From: Cavia porcellus
Lineage: Eukaryota; Chordata; Mammalia; Rodentia; Caviidae
Assembly: GCF_034190915.1 (NCBI RefSeq)
Contig: NW_026947489.1
Span: 57,164,001 to 57,228,000, forward strand
DNA: 64,000 nt
Reading direction: 5' to 3'
Below the pieces are notes generated by a model that saw nothing but the letters and a program-made list of their open reading frames with translations, was not told the DNA's origin and did no database searches. Below are positions 22,329 to 33,224 of the stretch, piece after piece (the stretch's first letter is position 1; each line of letters opens with the position of its first letter). The translations under genes and the position numbers were made by a program.

Positions 22329-23394
22329 GCCAAGGTGGGTACTGAGGTTTCAAATCCAGGCTGAGGCTGTAATTACAACTTCAATCCCAAGAAGCAGCTG
22401 GAAGTGAGGGGAATGAGAGAGGCAGGATGTCCCTGCGCCCCTGCAAGCCTTACCTCTGCCCCCAGCAGTGCACTGCATGCACCCCATCCCAAAGCCCTGA
22501 GTGGCTCCCCAGATTCAGTCACTGTGCATCCCACAGGTAAGGTTTGCTGACTCTGCCTCTCAATCATCGGAAGCCTTTCTGAGCCTCCACCCTTCCCTGG
22601 GCCACCGCCTCTCTCCTGGACTTACCTGTCCACCCTATCACTTGCCACAATGTTCTCCCTACTATGACCAGAGTGATCATTACAGAAGTGTCACCGGGAA
22701 CGTGGCACAGCCTTGCTTAATGGTTTCCACTGCCCAAGCTGAATCCAGATTTCTTCTCAGGGCCTGAGGGTCCCATGGCCCCTCGGTCTCCCTGGCTGCC
22801 TGCTGCCCTGGCCCTTTTCACCTCTTCCCTTGACCTAGCATAAGGTGCTCTCAGTGGGTGGAGGTCACATTCCCAGGGACAGGATTGGACCCTGGATTCT
22901 AGAGGCGCTGACTGTCAGCTCCTGCCTCAGGATGGTAGTGGCTTGTCTCAGGCAGGGAAGAGCAGAGCCCTGGAGCCCAGAGAGAGCTGGGTTGGCTGAT
23001 GAAGGCTTCTGTGAGGCCTCTGGCCAGCCCAGAGCCTGGGTTATGATGGGTAGGGATTCCTGGGATGCAGAGAGGCAGTTACCCCCTAAGTGCGTCTTAG
23101 TGGGCCTCCTCTTCCCCCCGAGGAGTGATGGGGGTGAGTGGAGGTGAGTGGTGGCCTCCATGGAGCTCTGGGGTGCTGCACGAACAGCCTGGGGGCAGAA
23201 GCACCAGTGCTAGGGCGGAGCAGCAGGCTAAGCTGGGCTGAGGAGCACTGAATGACCAGTAGGCCGGGCACATTCCCATGTGAAGATGCTGCAGCCAGCC
23301 GAGGAGCCAGCATCCGAGCACCCAGCAGCCCAAGAATCCAGGAGATGGATTGTGGCAGGGCATCAGTTTGCCCCTTGGGGGCTGGGTTTCTTCC

Positions 23395-23790
23395 TCACTT
23401 CCTGTATGGGTTAAATGGTGCCTCTCACCCCAATTCACATGCTGGAGCCTGAACTCCCGGTATCTGGGGATGTGACCCTATTTGTAGAGAAGGTTTTTAC
23501 AGGAGTAAAGCAAGTTCCCCTGAGATCGCTTGGGTGGGCCCTTGATCCCACAGGACTGGGCGCTTATAGGTAAGGACATGTGGCCAGCAAGACACACAGG
23601 GATGGGACAGATGGTACTGGCTGAAGGGGCCGAGGCGGGGGATGACTGATCCCAGCACTGCTTCCTTCTCTGTGCTCACTGTTGGAACATGTCCCCACAT
23701 TGCCCTTGGACTCAGGGAGAGAACCTTATGTTTACTGCTGCTAACATTCATCTGTAAGAATGAGTCCATTATTGCAGCTAGTTGAGACCC
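23395..23790 (+). mobile_element. MLT1/MaLR-like LTR remnant
   Basis: 'tgggttaaatggtgcctctcacccc ... atctggggatgtgaccctatttgtagagaagg ... gggtgggccc' follows the pattern of mammalian MLT1-type solo LTRs. It is diverged and non-coding. Its right half (23608-23709) is one arm of the inverted repeat described below. Confidence 0.55.
23608..23709 (+). repeat. inverted repeat, left arm (102 bp)
   Basis: Complementary to 24671-24772 with five mismatches by eye, including 65 consecutive matching bases at the inner-left end. The arms are 961 bp apart. Confidence 0.9.
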
Positions 23791-23794
23791 TTTT

Positions 23795-24240
23795 TATGAG
23801 ACAGGGTCTCACTGTGTAGCCCAGCCCAGCCCAGCCACAAAGTTGATGCAATTATCCTGCCTCAGCTTCTCAAGTGCCACCACGGCATCAGTTGAGAGCT
23901 TTTGAATCTCAGTTTTGTCATTTAGCTGTGCATCATCCATGAACCCAAGGAACACGACCATCATCAGTCTTCCCTTGGAGGACAAAGCCTCTCTCCAGAC
24001 TGACACACACCCTTTGGGTTTTAAATTCCTTTTTAAAAGTTTTTTTTCTGGGTGCTGAGATTGAACCCAGGGCCTCATGTATGCCAGACAGATGCTACAC
24101 CATCCCCTCCCTACCTAAACCTTTAGTTTGAGGGGAGTCCTGCTAAACTGCCCCAGCTGGACTTGAACTTGCCATCCCCCTGCCTCAGCCTCCTGAACAG
24201 CTGGGATTCCAAGTGTGGCCCACCATGCCTGGCTTCTTTT
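23795..24240 (-). mobile_element. inverted B1 and ID fragments
   Basis: Inverted B1 pieces at about 23795-23887 and 24133-24240, and an inverted ID piece at about 24040-24110 ('gggtgctgagattgaaccca'). Confidence 0.65.
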
Positions 24241-24670
24241 CCACTCTTACTGAAGGGACTCAGTTATGGTAACATCTGGCCCGTGGTAAGCTAAGCCCTG
24301 GGTGAGTAATTTAACATCAGCTCAGATGTCCTTGCACCATAGCAATCGTCAAATGATAGGAAGCAGAGCCCCGCCCTGCCCAGGGCAGCTGATCAATAGT
24401 CAGCAGCACCCCCTCTGCCCACTCTGCCCACACTGACCCCTCATACCCTCCTGTGTCTCCAGAGACACACAGACATCTGGGCAGAGCTTAGCCCACAAAA
24501 TAGCCAAATTATGCAGAATTTAATGTGGTTCTCCTAACACCCCAGGAAGCTGAAGCCATGAATAATACTATGTCCATTTTTAAGACAGAACACAAGGTTC
24601 GCAGAGTCCTCTTAAAGACTGACCCACAGCCAGACATCAAAATACTCCTCTGGCACTTGTGGGGCCACTG

Positions 24671-24772
24671 CCAAGGGCAGTGTGGGGACATGTTTCAATA
24701 GTCAGCGCAGAGAAGGAAGCAGTGCTGGGATCAGTCATCCCCCGCCTCGGCCCCTTCAGCCAGTACCATCTG
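24671..24772 (-). repeat. inverted repeat, right arm (102 bp)
   Basis: Partner of 23608-23709. The perfect core is 24708-24772. Similarity stops abruptly at both ends. Confidence 0.9.
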
Positions 24773-25204
24773 ACCTCAATAGTGGGGTCAACACCTGTTT
24801 TCTGACTATAAGAGCAACAGTCTTTTCAGGTCACTGACCGCTTGGCCCTAGTGTCCGAGGATATACGGCTTCCGTTGCATCCCCACGTGGGGGGATTCGA
24901 GCTCAGTTCACACACCATCATCAGCTTCAGAGTGGGACCCCTGATCTCCCCTTTGGGGAGGGTCTTCCAGTGTCCCACCACACTCTGTGTGTGTTTTATA
25001 ATTTTGTTGTTGACAAGAAGCCACTACAGTGATGGCACTGCTCTTATACAGATTCTGAGGTTGGGGCCCTTGATGTCCAGGATCTTTAGGGAGAAATGCT
25101 GGCTTGGGCTCTGGGGTAGGGGATGAAGAGAGAGCAGATGACAGACAAGGGGGAGGCTTGAGAGGGCTAATACAAAGCTGGAAGGGCAAAATCACTTTGT
25201 CTTG

Positions 25205-26330
25205 CCCTGTTTGAGACAGAGTCCTGCAGCATAGTGCAGGCTGGCCTCGGACCCGTGGCGATCCTTCTGCTTCGACCCAGTACTGCCCCATCATGCCCAG
25301 CTCACCCAGTGCGTTAAACACTTTAATTAGGTGCCAAGTTGACATTTAAGAGGTTCCATGCACTGAATCCTGGGCTTTGCACTGGGCTACATCTCCAGCT
25401 GTCACTACCTCCCCATCCCATTTTTAAATTTTTAGTTTTGAGTCAGGATCTCAATAAGTCACTGTTTCCCAGGCTGGGCTCAAAACTTGTGATCCTCCTG
25501 ACTCAGTCTCCTAGCTTTCCAGTCTCTCAAAAAATTAGGAATCGGGCCATGGAAACACACCAGTGCATTTGAAAATGACCACAGGGGGTGAAGAAGGATG
25601 GTCATTTTTGATTTTTCCTTTTTGTACCAGGAATTGAACTCCTGGCCTTGTGCTTGCCAGGCAGGTGCTGAGTCACTAAGTTACATCCCTGGTCCCTTTT
25701 GAAGGCACTGATTTAGGGTGGGGTCCATGAGCCTCAGTTGACACCGGCTGCTATCTTTACTCCTGCTGGCTCAGTTGGCTCTTGTGCTCCTGCAGGGTGC
25801 TGATGTGTGCTGCTGTCTAGAGGTCCAAGTGCTGCTGATGGGAAGGGAGGGGGCCTCAGCGAGGATGGATAGATTTCAAGAGTCTTAAGTAGCTGGACAT
25901 AGTGGTGCATGCCTCTAATTCCAGCACTCAGGGAGGATGAGGCAGGAGGACTGCAAGTCTGAGCCTAGCCTGGGCAATTTAGACTCAGCCAGACCCTGTC
26001 ACAGAAGTAGGGTATGAGGGGGAGCCTGCAGACTAATGCTGGAGCTTAGCTTTTTCTCTTCTGCTTAAGACCTACCACCCTGACCCGTGGGCACCTCCTC
26101 CACGCCTTTCCAGCGTGTCTGCTGTTGAGACAGCCACTGAAACTGATCATATCAGCTCAGTCCACCCAGAGCCATCCCAGGAGAATGACAGGGCTCTCTC
26201 CTGGCTCATCTTTGTGGTTATATTCTTCCAGTTTAAAAGGATAGAAGCTGAGGGTGTAGCTCAGAATCACAGCACTCGCCTGGAATGTAAGAGGTCCTAG
26301 GTTCGATCCCCAGCATCACCTACGCCCCCT
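25205..26330. mobile_element. SINE cluster
   Basis: Inverted B1 at about 25205-25305 and 25425-25525; inverted ID at about 25615-25697 ('gtaccaggaattgaactcct'); forward B1 at about 25890-26010; forward ID-like element at 26243-26325 ('gctgagggtgtagctcagaa ... ttcgatccccagcatcacc'). Confidence 0.75.
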
Positions 26331-26759
26331 ACTTTTATCAAAGTGTGGGCCTCTCCAGAGAGGCTGAGAAGATGCACAGAAACTGAGGTAAGTCAGGCAG
26401 GTGGCTCGGTGGCAGAAAGGGTATGCTCTGTGACTCCAGTGGCCCAGGCCAAGGTCAGAGCAAGGAAGATGCTTTGCCATAGCAGCACCTGAAGATGGTG
26501 TGATCCCATCAGGGAAACCTGAGGCTTCGACCAAGAGGGCTGGGAGCCCCTCAGCTCTGCATGCTAGGGAGGCCGCTGTGGTCTTGCGTAGAGAGGTGAG
26601 GCCCCAGGAGGACTGTCAGGCTCATCAGGGACCCAAAGCCTTGCCGTCTCTCCCTCCTCTCATCTGCTCCACCATCCCAGAAAGGCATGAAAAAATTCCA
26701 GCTAAACAGGCTGCTGTGGGGCTGTGGCCCAGTCCTCAAGCCCAGTTGTCTTCTGGGGC

Positions 26760-27060
26760 AAGAAACAGATAAGATAAGGGTGGTGGAAAAGTGGGGGTTC
26801 GAGGGGAAACGGAGGGCAAAAAGACAAAAGCATAGCCCATTGTCTTTGTCTTCAGGAGTGGCGCCATTAAATATTTCAATTTCTGGTATGCGCCAAAGAC
26901 AGGAGCAAGTGAACTTCAATCCTGATGGACAAAGCTGTGGCAGAAAATGTCCCCAAAAAGTAACACTTACACTGAGAGCAGGTGACCAGGAAGGGGGTTG
27001 AGGAGGCTGCGGGAGAAGGAAGAGCAGGGTGAGATCCCTGAGCAGTGGCAGCAGCTGAAA
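26760..27060. promoter_or_regulatory. cluster of muscle/heart-type factor motifs
   Basis: Within 300 bp of SINE-free intron there is a GATA doublet AGATAAGATAAG (26767-26778), a SOX-type CCATTGTC (26837-26844), an A/T-rich MEF2-like ATTAAATATTT (26866-26876) and an E-box CAGCTG (27052-27057). SMARCD3 is known for roles in heart and muscle, so an enhancer is plausible, but short motifs alone are weak evidence. Confidence 0.25.
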
Positions 27061-27247
27061 CTCACAGAGAAAGGGAGGCTCCTATAGGGCTTTCTTTTGG
27101 AAGGCCCTTTCCACCAGTGCTGCGGGGCTGGGCACCCACTCCCGAGGCTTTCTCAGGGGTCCAACAGTACATAGCAGTGGTCTGGGCTACATGGGAAGGA
27201 GGAAGGGGATGCTATGGCAGAGTTCCTAGGAAATAAACCCGTAAAAG

Positions 27248-27343
27248 ACATGGGGGAGGCAAGAGGACTGTCATAAATTTGATGCTCGCCTGGGCTACAC
27301 GGTCCTGAGATCACAGGTGTGTACCACCAAGCCCAGCAGTGAT
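27248..27343. mobile_element. chimeric B1 fragments, opposite orientations
   Basis: A forward B1 middle piece ('gaggcaagaggactgtcata ... gcctgggctacac') runs directly into an inverted B1 5' piece ('gatcacaggtgtgtaccacc'). Confidence 0.5.
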
Positions 27344-29387
27344 GCATACTTAACACATAGAGTACTTCCTGAAGGTAGTGACCCATTCCTTCCCCACTGA
27401 GTCCAGACTCATCCTACTTATGGGGCTGGACTGCAGGGCTCCAGCCTTTTTGCCTGAGCTCTAGGGGACTGTTGGGACTTTGCTGAGGACACTACTTAAT
27501 TCTGTCACGCTGTTTCCCCTTGATGTCACTGACAGCAGACAAGGCCAGAAACCCTGAGCAAGCAGCTTGGTTTTTATCTTATGGACAAAGTAAACCCATC
27601 CAGGGGTCGCAGGATGGCAGGGTTGGCATTTTGTGCACAAGCCTTACCTGTGGCCACCACCCACTTCCCTGTCCTGGTCCTCCCTCCCGCTGGGACCCAC
27701 ATATAGGTCATGCTCATCTGCCCGTCTCGTCTTCCCTCCTTCTCCTCTCTCATTCCTCACTCATCTGGAAAAAGGGTTCACATGGGAGGCCATTCAAGTT
27801 TGTAAATTCCAGTAAAGGCACTGTACATTCTCAGATTCCCCAGAAGTAAGATTAAATCACAAAGAAACTGATTCCCAGCTCCAGAAGCAAATCAAATCAA
27901 TAGAGTATGTGATCTCAAACGGTGGCCCGGCGGATGTGAACAGCCTCTTGTAGGGTCCCCTATGCGTGACTGAGGGTCCTCCCATCTCCCACCATCAAGA
28001 GAGACTGGAGGACAACAGCTATGGCCCCTCGGGATGTCGCCCCCATCGAACGCCCACCAAAGGCAGGCAGTGGTCTCAGAAGGCTCCTATTCCAGCCAGG
28101 GACACCTGGTGACACCTCTGGGCATTACACCTGCCACTTTGTGCTCAGCGACAGATACACACTTGGGATCACACCAGAAGCCTCCAGCTGCTCAGGCCAC
28201 CATCTATGCTGGCACAGGCTGGCAGCTTCCAAATATCCAGGTGTGTGCCCAGCCAGCAGTAGCCTGCAGCAAGTAAAGGCAGACTGCACATTAATGCCAC
28301 CCCAATATCAGAGGCCATGCTTCCGAGCCCAGCTTTGGGCCCTCACTGCCCCAGCATTCAGGGAGCTGGGGCTCCTGACTCCCCAAGAATCACCTCAAGA
28401 CTCAGGGCCACTCTGGGGCCAGCTGTGGCAGGACACTGCCCCCTGGGATCTTCCCAGTGTCTCCCCTGCTTCCTGACATCACTTCCTTCCCTGAAGGGTC
28501 CACACAGCCCAGACACCCACCTGCTGTGATGGAAGTGTCCCGGCAGGCCCAGCTTGGTGCCCCCTCCCCCAAGAGGTGACATTTGTCAGGACCCACTGCC
28601 CAGGAGACTCGGAAGCCTCCACCCCTGACACCTCAGAACTTTAGGTCCTAGCCTGTACCCTCCAGTTGGGGAAGAATAGGAAGGGGTTTGCTATTCTTTC
28701 TTCAGGAATCTATGTTCAAAAGCCAGGCCTCTCATGCTGAGAAAGAGTCCACACTGACCTTAGTTTGGGGTGCTGGCCTTCTGAGGGCGGCAGCCTGAGC
28801 CTTCCAGGGTGGAGTTGGGCCTGCTCAGATTGTGCTTGCTTCCATGGTGCCACGCTGTGAGGCTCTCCAGGCTGCCCCTCAGCCACACCACATGGCCCTG
28901 GGCCTCCAATGGAGCGGGAAGCTCCTGCTGCTTCCTGCACTCTGCACAAGTCTGCTTTCTCCATTCTCACTAGGGGCAGGCACCGAGTCCCTACCCCTTG
29001 AGGCCCACAGCACCCAGCCCATCAGCAGGTGAAGCCTGCCAGTGTGGGGACAGGTGAGGACAGGCAGCCAGACCCCAGCTTCTAAGCCAAGCCCCCAGGG
29101 GATGCTTCTGAGCCAGTGGGGCTGACACGGTACCTCCAGGCCACTCTCCTCCTGCCATTCAGGGAGGAGGCTCAGGAGGATCCAACCTGTGTGCACCAGC
29201 CTGAGGGGGTGCGTCTATGCTCCTGGCTGCTGGAGGCTGGGCAGAGCCACACCAGGGGCCCTGAGGTTTTAGAGATTCACAGAGCACACCACACAGCATG
29301 TCTGCAACTGGGTTCTGCATGCAATCTGGGCCACAGGACTGCAGATTCCTTCCAGCTAGCAGAGAGCATGCAGGGTGTGGTGTGCAC

Positions 29388-29391
29388 ACAT

Positions 29392-29423
<32 letters not shown>
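29388..29423. repeat. (CA)n microsatellite
   Basis: CACA run of about 35 bp with flanking imperfect CA-rich sequence. Confidence 0.9.
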
Positions 29424-29426
<3 letters not shown>

Positions 29427-29785
29427 TGAGGGTAGACACACATGAGTGCACCTGCACCCAGGTGATGGGAGAGATGTGGTGTCCAGGTGTCTGTGGGAGA
29501 ACCTGGGCTCCCAGGCCATTCTCACAGGAGTCACAGTGCTGGCTTCAGATTAGCTGGTTGCTGGCTTCTAGAGGTGGGATGCAGGCCCATCAGGAGTGAA
29601 GGGACACTTGTCAGAGGTAGCACAGCACAGAGGAAAGGGCATAAGTGACAGATGTCAGAGGGCTCAGGAGAGGCCCCCAGGGGTGGCATCAGGGCCCACA
29701 TGGGGCAGATGTGCAGTGGCCATGTGGTTTTGGCAGGGGCTGCAGCTGGGCCACCTGCTCTGGCGATACAGGAGGCAGCACTTAC

Positions 29786-29824
29786 CTGTACCACGCTGGG
29801 TGGGTGCTGAAGGCCTGGAGTCAT
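29786..29824 (-). CDS. SMARCD3: SMARCD3 alternative first coding exon (470-residue isoform)
   Basis: Minus-strand ATG at 29822-29824 followed by 13 codons, MTPGLQHPPSVVQ, ending GTACAG|GTAAGTG, a strong donor. The phase (0) matches exon 2 (RPGMPSGAR...). This is the known N-terminus of the shorter BAF60C form: 13 plus 457 shared residues gives 470. It lies 17 kb upstream of the CpG-island promoter, so the two isoforms must come from different promoters. A possible acceptor (ccccagttgcag) lies just upstream in minus sense, at 29838-29849, so this exon may be preceded by a non-coding exon. Confidence 0.9.
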
Positions 29825-30619
29825 AGATGGCAGGGTTCTGCAACTGGGGAGTCATCCAGTGCCCCCTGGGTGCTGGGGCCCAGCGCCCACCATGCCTGCA
29901 GCATCCAGGGTCATGCTGAGGGGATCTGAAAGGAGAGGGCAGTGGAAGGGGTGGGCTGGGCCCTGAGCTTCCAGGCTGATTCCTCAGGGCTCCAGGAGGT
30001 TGGCAGGGAGCGTCAGGGTAGAGGCCAGGGCCAGCCTGAGGCTGAAGTGGCTGAGGATGGGCCTGGAGTGAGCACAGTATGTGCCACATGTGGACGGTGA
30101 CTGCGCCAATGGTCCTGCAGGACAGAGAACTGAAAAGACAGAGCTGAGACGCAGGCAGAGAGCACAGGCCCTGGCTGGAAGGAAGGGTGGGAGTGGGTGA
30201 AGCAGGTGGAGGGGCAGAGTGGACTTGGGCAGGAAAAGGCCTTGCGGCCAGGCCCCCTCCATATGCACATCCTCTAGTCTGCCCAGATCCTGCCCTGCCA
30301 GGCAACCTTGCCACCTGGAACAGCAGAACTACTTGGTCTGGGGTCGGTCAGACTCGACCTCAGAACCAGAGTGCAGGGCTAAGGAAGTGGATGGGTGAGC
30401 TGGGGTGGGCTGGAGAGTAGCTCATGGCCACAGGTGGCAGCTGGGCAGAGACGGTGTTGCCAAGGGGCCGAACTGAGAAAGGGGCAGAGAGGGAGCTGGG
30501 CGGAGCGGGGCGGGGTAGGGAGGCCATGAGAGGCAGGAGGTACGGGCGGGGATAGATAGAGAAGGTGCTCTGCAGGACGTGGTGGCAACACAAATGGGTG
30601 CAGGTGCCAGGGAGAAGCA

Positions 30620-32278
30620 AGCCAGGTGCAGTCTGGGGAGGTGCCAGGCAGGGGGAAGAAGGGGAAGGTGCCAGGTAGGGAGGATGGAGGGGATGCCAGA
30701 CAGGGGTCTGGAGGGACAGGAGGCCAAGAGGAGCAGATTGGGGAAGTAATCAGCAGGAGGGTCCCAGACAGAGGGCTGAGGAAGGGGGCCAGAGGGGAGG
30801 GGGAGGACAGGTGGAGGGAGGAGGGGAGGCACCGGGTAGGAGAGCAGGTGTGGGAAGGAGGGGGGCCTGCCGGTTAGGGGAGAGGGGCAGTAAGTGCGCA
30901 GAAAGGAGAGGGACCAGGATGGGGGTGCCAGGCAGGGAGGAGGGATGCCAGGCAGGGGAGCAGGGATGCCAGGTAGGGAGGATGGATGCCAGGTAGGGAG
31001 GAGGGATGCCAGGCAGGGAGAAGTGATGCCAGGAAGGGAGGAGGAGGGATGCCAGGCAGGGGAGGAGGGATGCAAGGTAGGGAGGAGGGATGCTAGGTAG
31101 GGAGGAAGAGGGATGCCAGGCAGAGGGGAGGAGGAATACCAGGCAGGGGAGGAGAAGGGATGCCAGGCATGGGGGAGGAAGGATGACAGGCAGGGAGGAT
31201 GAGGGATGCCAGGCAGGGAGGAGGAGGAAGGCCAGGTAAGGGAGGAGGAGGGATCCCAGGCAGGAAGGAGGAGGGATGCCAGGCAGGAGAGGATGAGGGA
31301 TGCCAGGCAGGGGAGAATGAGGGATGCCAGGCAGTGAGGAGGGGGGAATGCCAAGCAGGGGAGGAGGAAGGATGCCAGGCAGGGAAGGATGAGGGATGCC
31401 AGGTAGGGAGGAGGGATGCCAGGCAGGGGAGGAGGAATGTCAGTCAGTGAGGAGGAGGGATGCTAGACAGGGGAGGATGAGGGATGCTAGGCAGTGAGGA
31501 GGAGGGATGCCAGGCAGGGGAGGAGGAGGGATGTCAGGCAGGGGAGGAGGAGGGATGCCAGGCAGGGGAGGAGGAGGAATGCCAGGCAGGGAGGAGGAGG
31601 GATGCAAGGCAGGGAGGAGGGATGCCAGGCAGGGAGGAGGGATGCCAGGCAGGGAGGAGGAGGGATGCCAGGCAGGGAGGAGGAGGGATGCTAGGTAGGG
31701 AGGAGGAGGGATGCCAGGCAGGGGAGGAGGAGGGATGCCAGGCAGGGAGGAGGAGGGATGCTAGGTAGGGAGGAGGAGGGATGCCAGGCAGGGGAGGAGG
31801 AGGGATGCCAGGCAGGGAGGAGGAGGGATGCTAGGTAGGGAGGAGGAGGGATGCCAGGCAGGGGAGGAGGAGGGATGCCAGGCAGGGGAGGAGGAGGGAT
31901 GCCAGGGAGGGAGGAGGAGGGATGCCAGGCAGGGAGGAGGAGGGATGCCAGGCAGGGGAGGAGGAGGGATGCCAGGCAGGGGAGGAGGAGGGATGCCAGG
32001 CAGGGGAGGAGGGATGCCAGGCAGGGGAGGAGGAGGGATGCCAGGCAGGGAGGAGGAGGGATGCCAGGCAGGGAGGAGGGATGCCATGCAGGGAGGAGGA
32101 GGGATGCCAGGCAGGGGAGGAGGAGGGATGCCAGGCAGGGAGGAGGAGGGTTGCCGGGCAGGGAGGAGGAGGGATGCCAGGCAGGGAGGAGGGATGCCAG
32201 GCAGGGAGGAGAAGGGATGCCAGGCAGGGAGGAGGAGAGGTGCCAGGCAGGAGAGGACAGATGCCAGGCAGACGGATG
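30620..32278. repeat. purine-rich minisatellite (unit about 20-25 bp)
   Basis: Tandem array of a unit close to ggatgccaggcaggggagga plus a few purines. It is degenerate from 30,620 to about 30,900 and increasingly regular from 30,920 to 32,278. Units vary by one or two GAG triplets (20-25 bp). A higher-order pattern is visible: the variant ctaggtaggg recurs at 31691, 31761 and 31831, exactly 70 bp apart. Long open frames in several phases are a by-product of the repeat, not genes. In SMARCD3 sense the array is pyrimidine-rich and intronic. Confidence 0.95.
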
Positions 32279-32332
32279 CCAGCAGCGGGCAGGCGCGGAG
32301 GATGCCCACAGAGGCGCGGACGGGTCGCTCAC

Positions 32333-32460
32333 CTGCTCCCCGGGGACCCCTGGCCAGAGCGCGGCCGCTGCTCTGCTCCTCTGCCCGGCGCCTGCGCGTG
32401 GAGCCGGGGGGGGGGGGGGGGGGGGGGGGGGGGAGGCGCAGGGAACGTCTGCAAAGAGCG
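32333..32460 (-). promoter_or_regulatory. SMARCD3: candidate non-coding first exon and promoter of distal SMARCD3 transcript
   Basis: GC-rich minus-strand sequence ending in a consensus donor, GGGGAGCAG|GTGAGC (junction 32333/32332). A TATA-like GGTTATTAAG lies further upstream (about 32465-32474). It precedes the MTPGLQH exon in the right orientation, and no other distal exon is evident. The exon start is not determined, and a 28-base G run (C run in the transcript) falls inside it. This is inference from splice-site and composition only. Confidence 0.4.
32406..32433 (+). repeat. poly(G) run, 28 bases
   Basis: Uninterrupted 28 guanines. Strong potential for quadruplex formation and for length errors in sequencing. 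Confidence 0.95.
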
Positions 32461-32747
32461 AGGTGCTTAATAACCAGTTAGGGATCGGAGGCGGAAACAT
32501 CGCCCCTTCGGCTTGTCGGCCCCTAGGCGGGCCCTGGCCAGGCGCGGTGGCGTGGCCGTCTCCAGCCCGTGGACGGCTGTGAGTGAGGTCTTCGTGTGCA
32601 CCTGCACCCCCGCAGTTCCCGAGGCCGGGCCTCCGCTGTGGCCCACGCATCAGCTACGCGAGGACCTCCACGTGCGCAAGTGTGGACAGAGGTTCACAGA
32701 GCACAGTGTGCAGCAGTTCCCTGCACTAGGCCCTCAGAGTGCGTGTG

Positions 32748-32788
32748 CACACACACACACACACACACACCTACGTGTACACACGCGT

Positions 32789-32818
<30 letters not shown>
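32748..32818. repeat. (CA)n microsatellite, interrupted
   Basis: Two CA runs separated by 'ctacgtgtacacacgcgtg'. Confidence 0.9.
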
Positions 32819-32820
<2 letters not shown>

Positions 32821-33224
32821 ACAGCCACGGTCTCCAGCCCAACTCTCCTCCTGCCCCGAGAAGGACTTGGTGGACCCACTGATGCTTCTCTCAGCTTCCA
32901 GCCACAAACAAGAGCCTGGCCCTGATCACCTTCCTCTCTGCCTGGCACACACTGGGCCTCGGCTCCGCTCCACAGACTCGGAGCCCAGAGAGCTGGGCTC
33001 GGCTTCCCCGGGGGCTTAAGCCGGCCAAGTGCTGGAGGAGCTGCTGGCCCCTGCAGGAGCAGGCACAGATGTCAGGGAGCCGTGGTGGAAGAGGTCAAGG
33101 GCCTGCCCTGGCCTCAGGTTGCCCTCTAGCCCAGAGGACAGGCCTTTCCCTCACCCAGTGGGTACGTGGGCTCCTGGCCGCGCTGACCCTGTGCCAGGCT
33201 CCCAGGCAACCTGGGACTTTACTG

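Larger units (their letters stand above)
12741..29785 (-). other. SMARCD3: long upstream intron of SMARCD3 (distal transcripts)
   Basis: About 17 kb between the proximal promoter and the alternative first coding exon. 13.7-18.8 kb is nearly free of B1 and ID elements and holds no recognised exon; 18.8-27.4 kb carries SINEs and an LTR remnant; 27.4-29.4 kb is again nearly SINE-free. The many open frames in this stretch resemble no known protein. Confidence 0.6.

Noticed and set aside
24806..25054. Possible terminal inverted repeats (ataagagca / tgctcttata)
   Set aside because: Only about ten bases match; too short to claim a DNA transposon.
28021..28476. 151-codon open frame in the SMARCD3 intron
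   Set aside because: No recognisable domain and no splice or promoter context; average for SINE-poor intron sequence.
30905..32278. CRISPR-like regular repeats
   Set aside because: Units are contiguous with no unique spacers, and the genome is mammalian; it is a minisatellite.
30422..32650. Long open frames on both strands (over 300 codons) over the 30.4-32.6 kb region
   Set aside because: They are produced by a tandem repeat that lacks stops in several phases. The predicted peptides are pure repeats (EEGCQAG, PGIPPPP) with no start context or homology.
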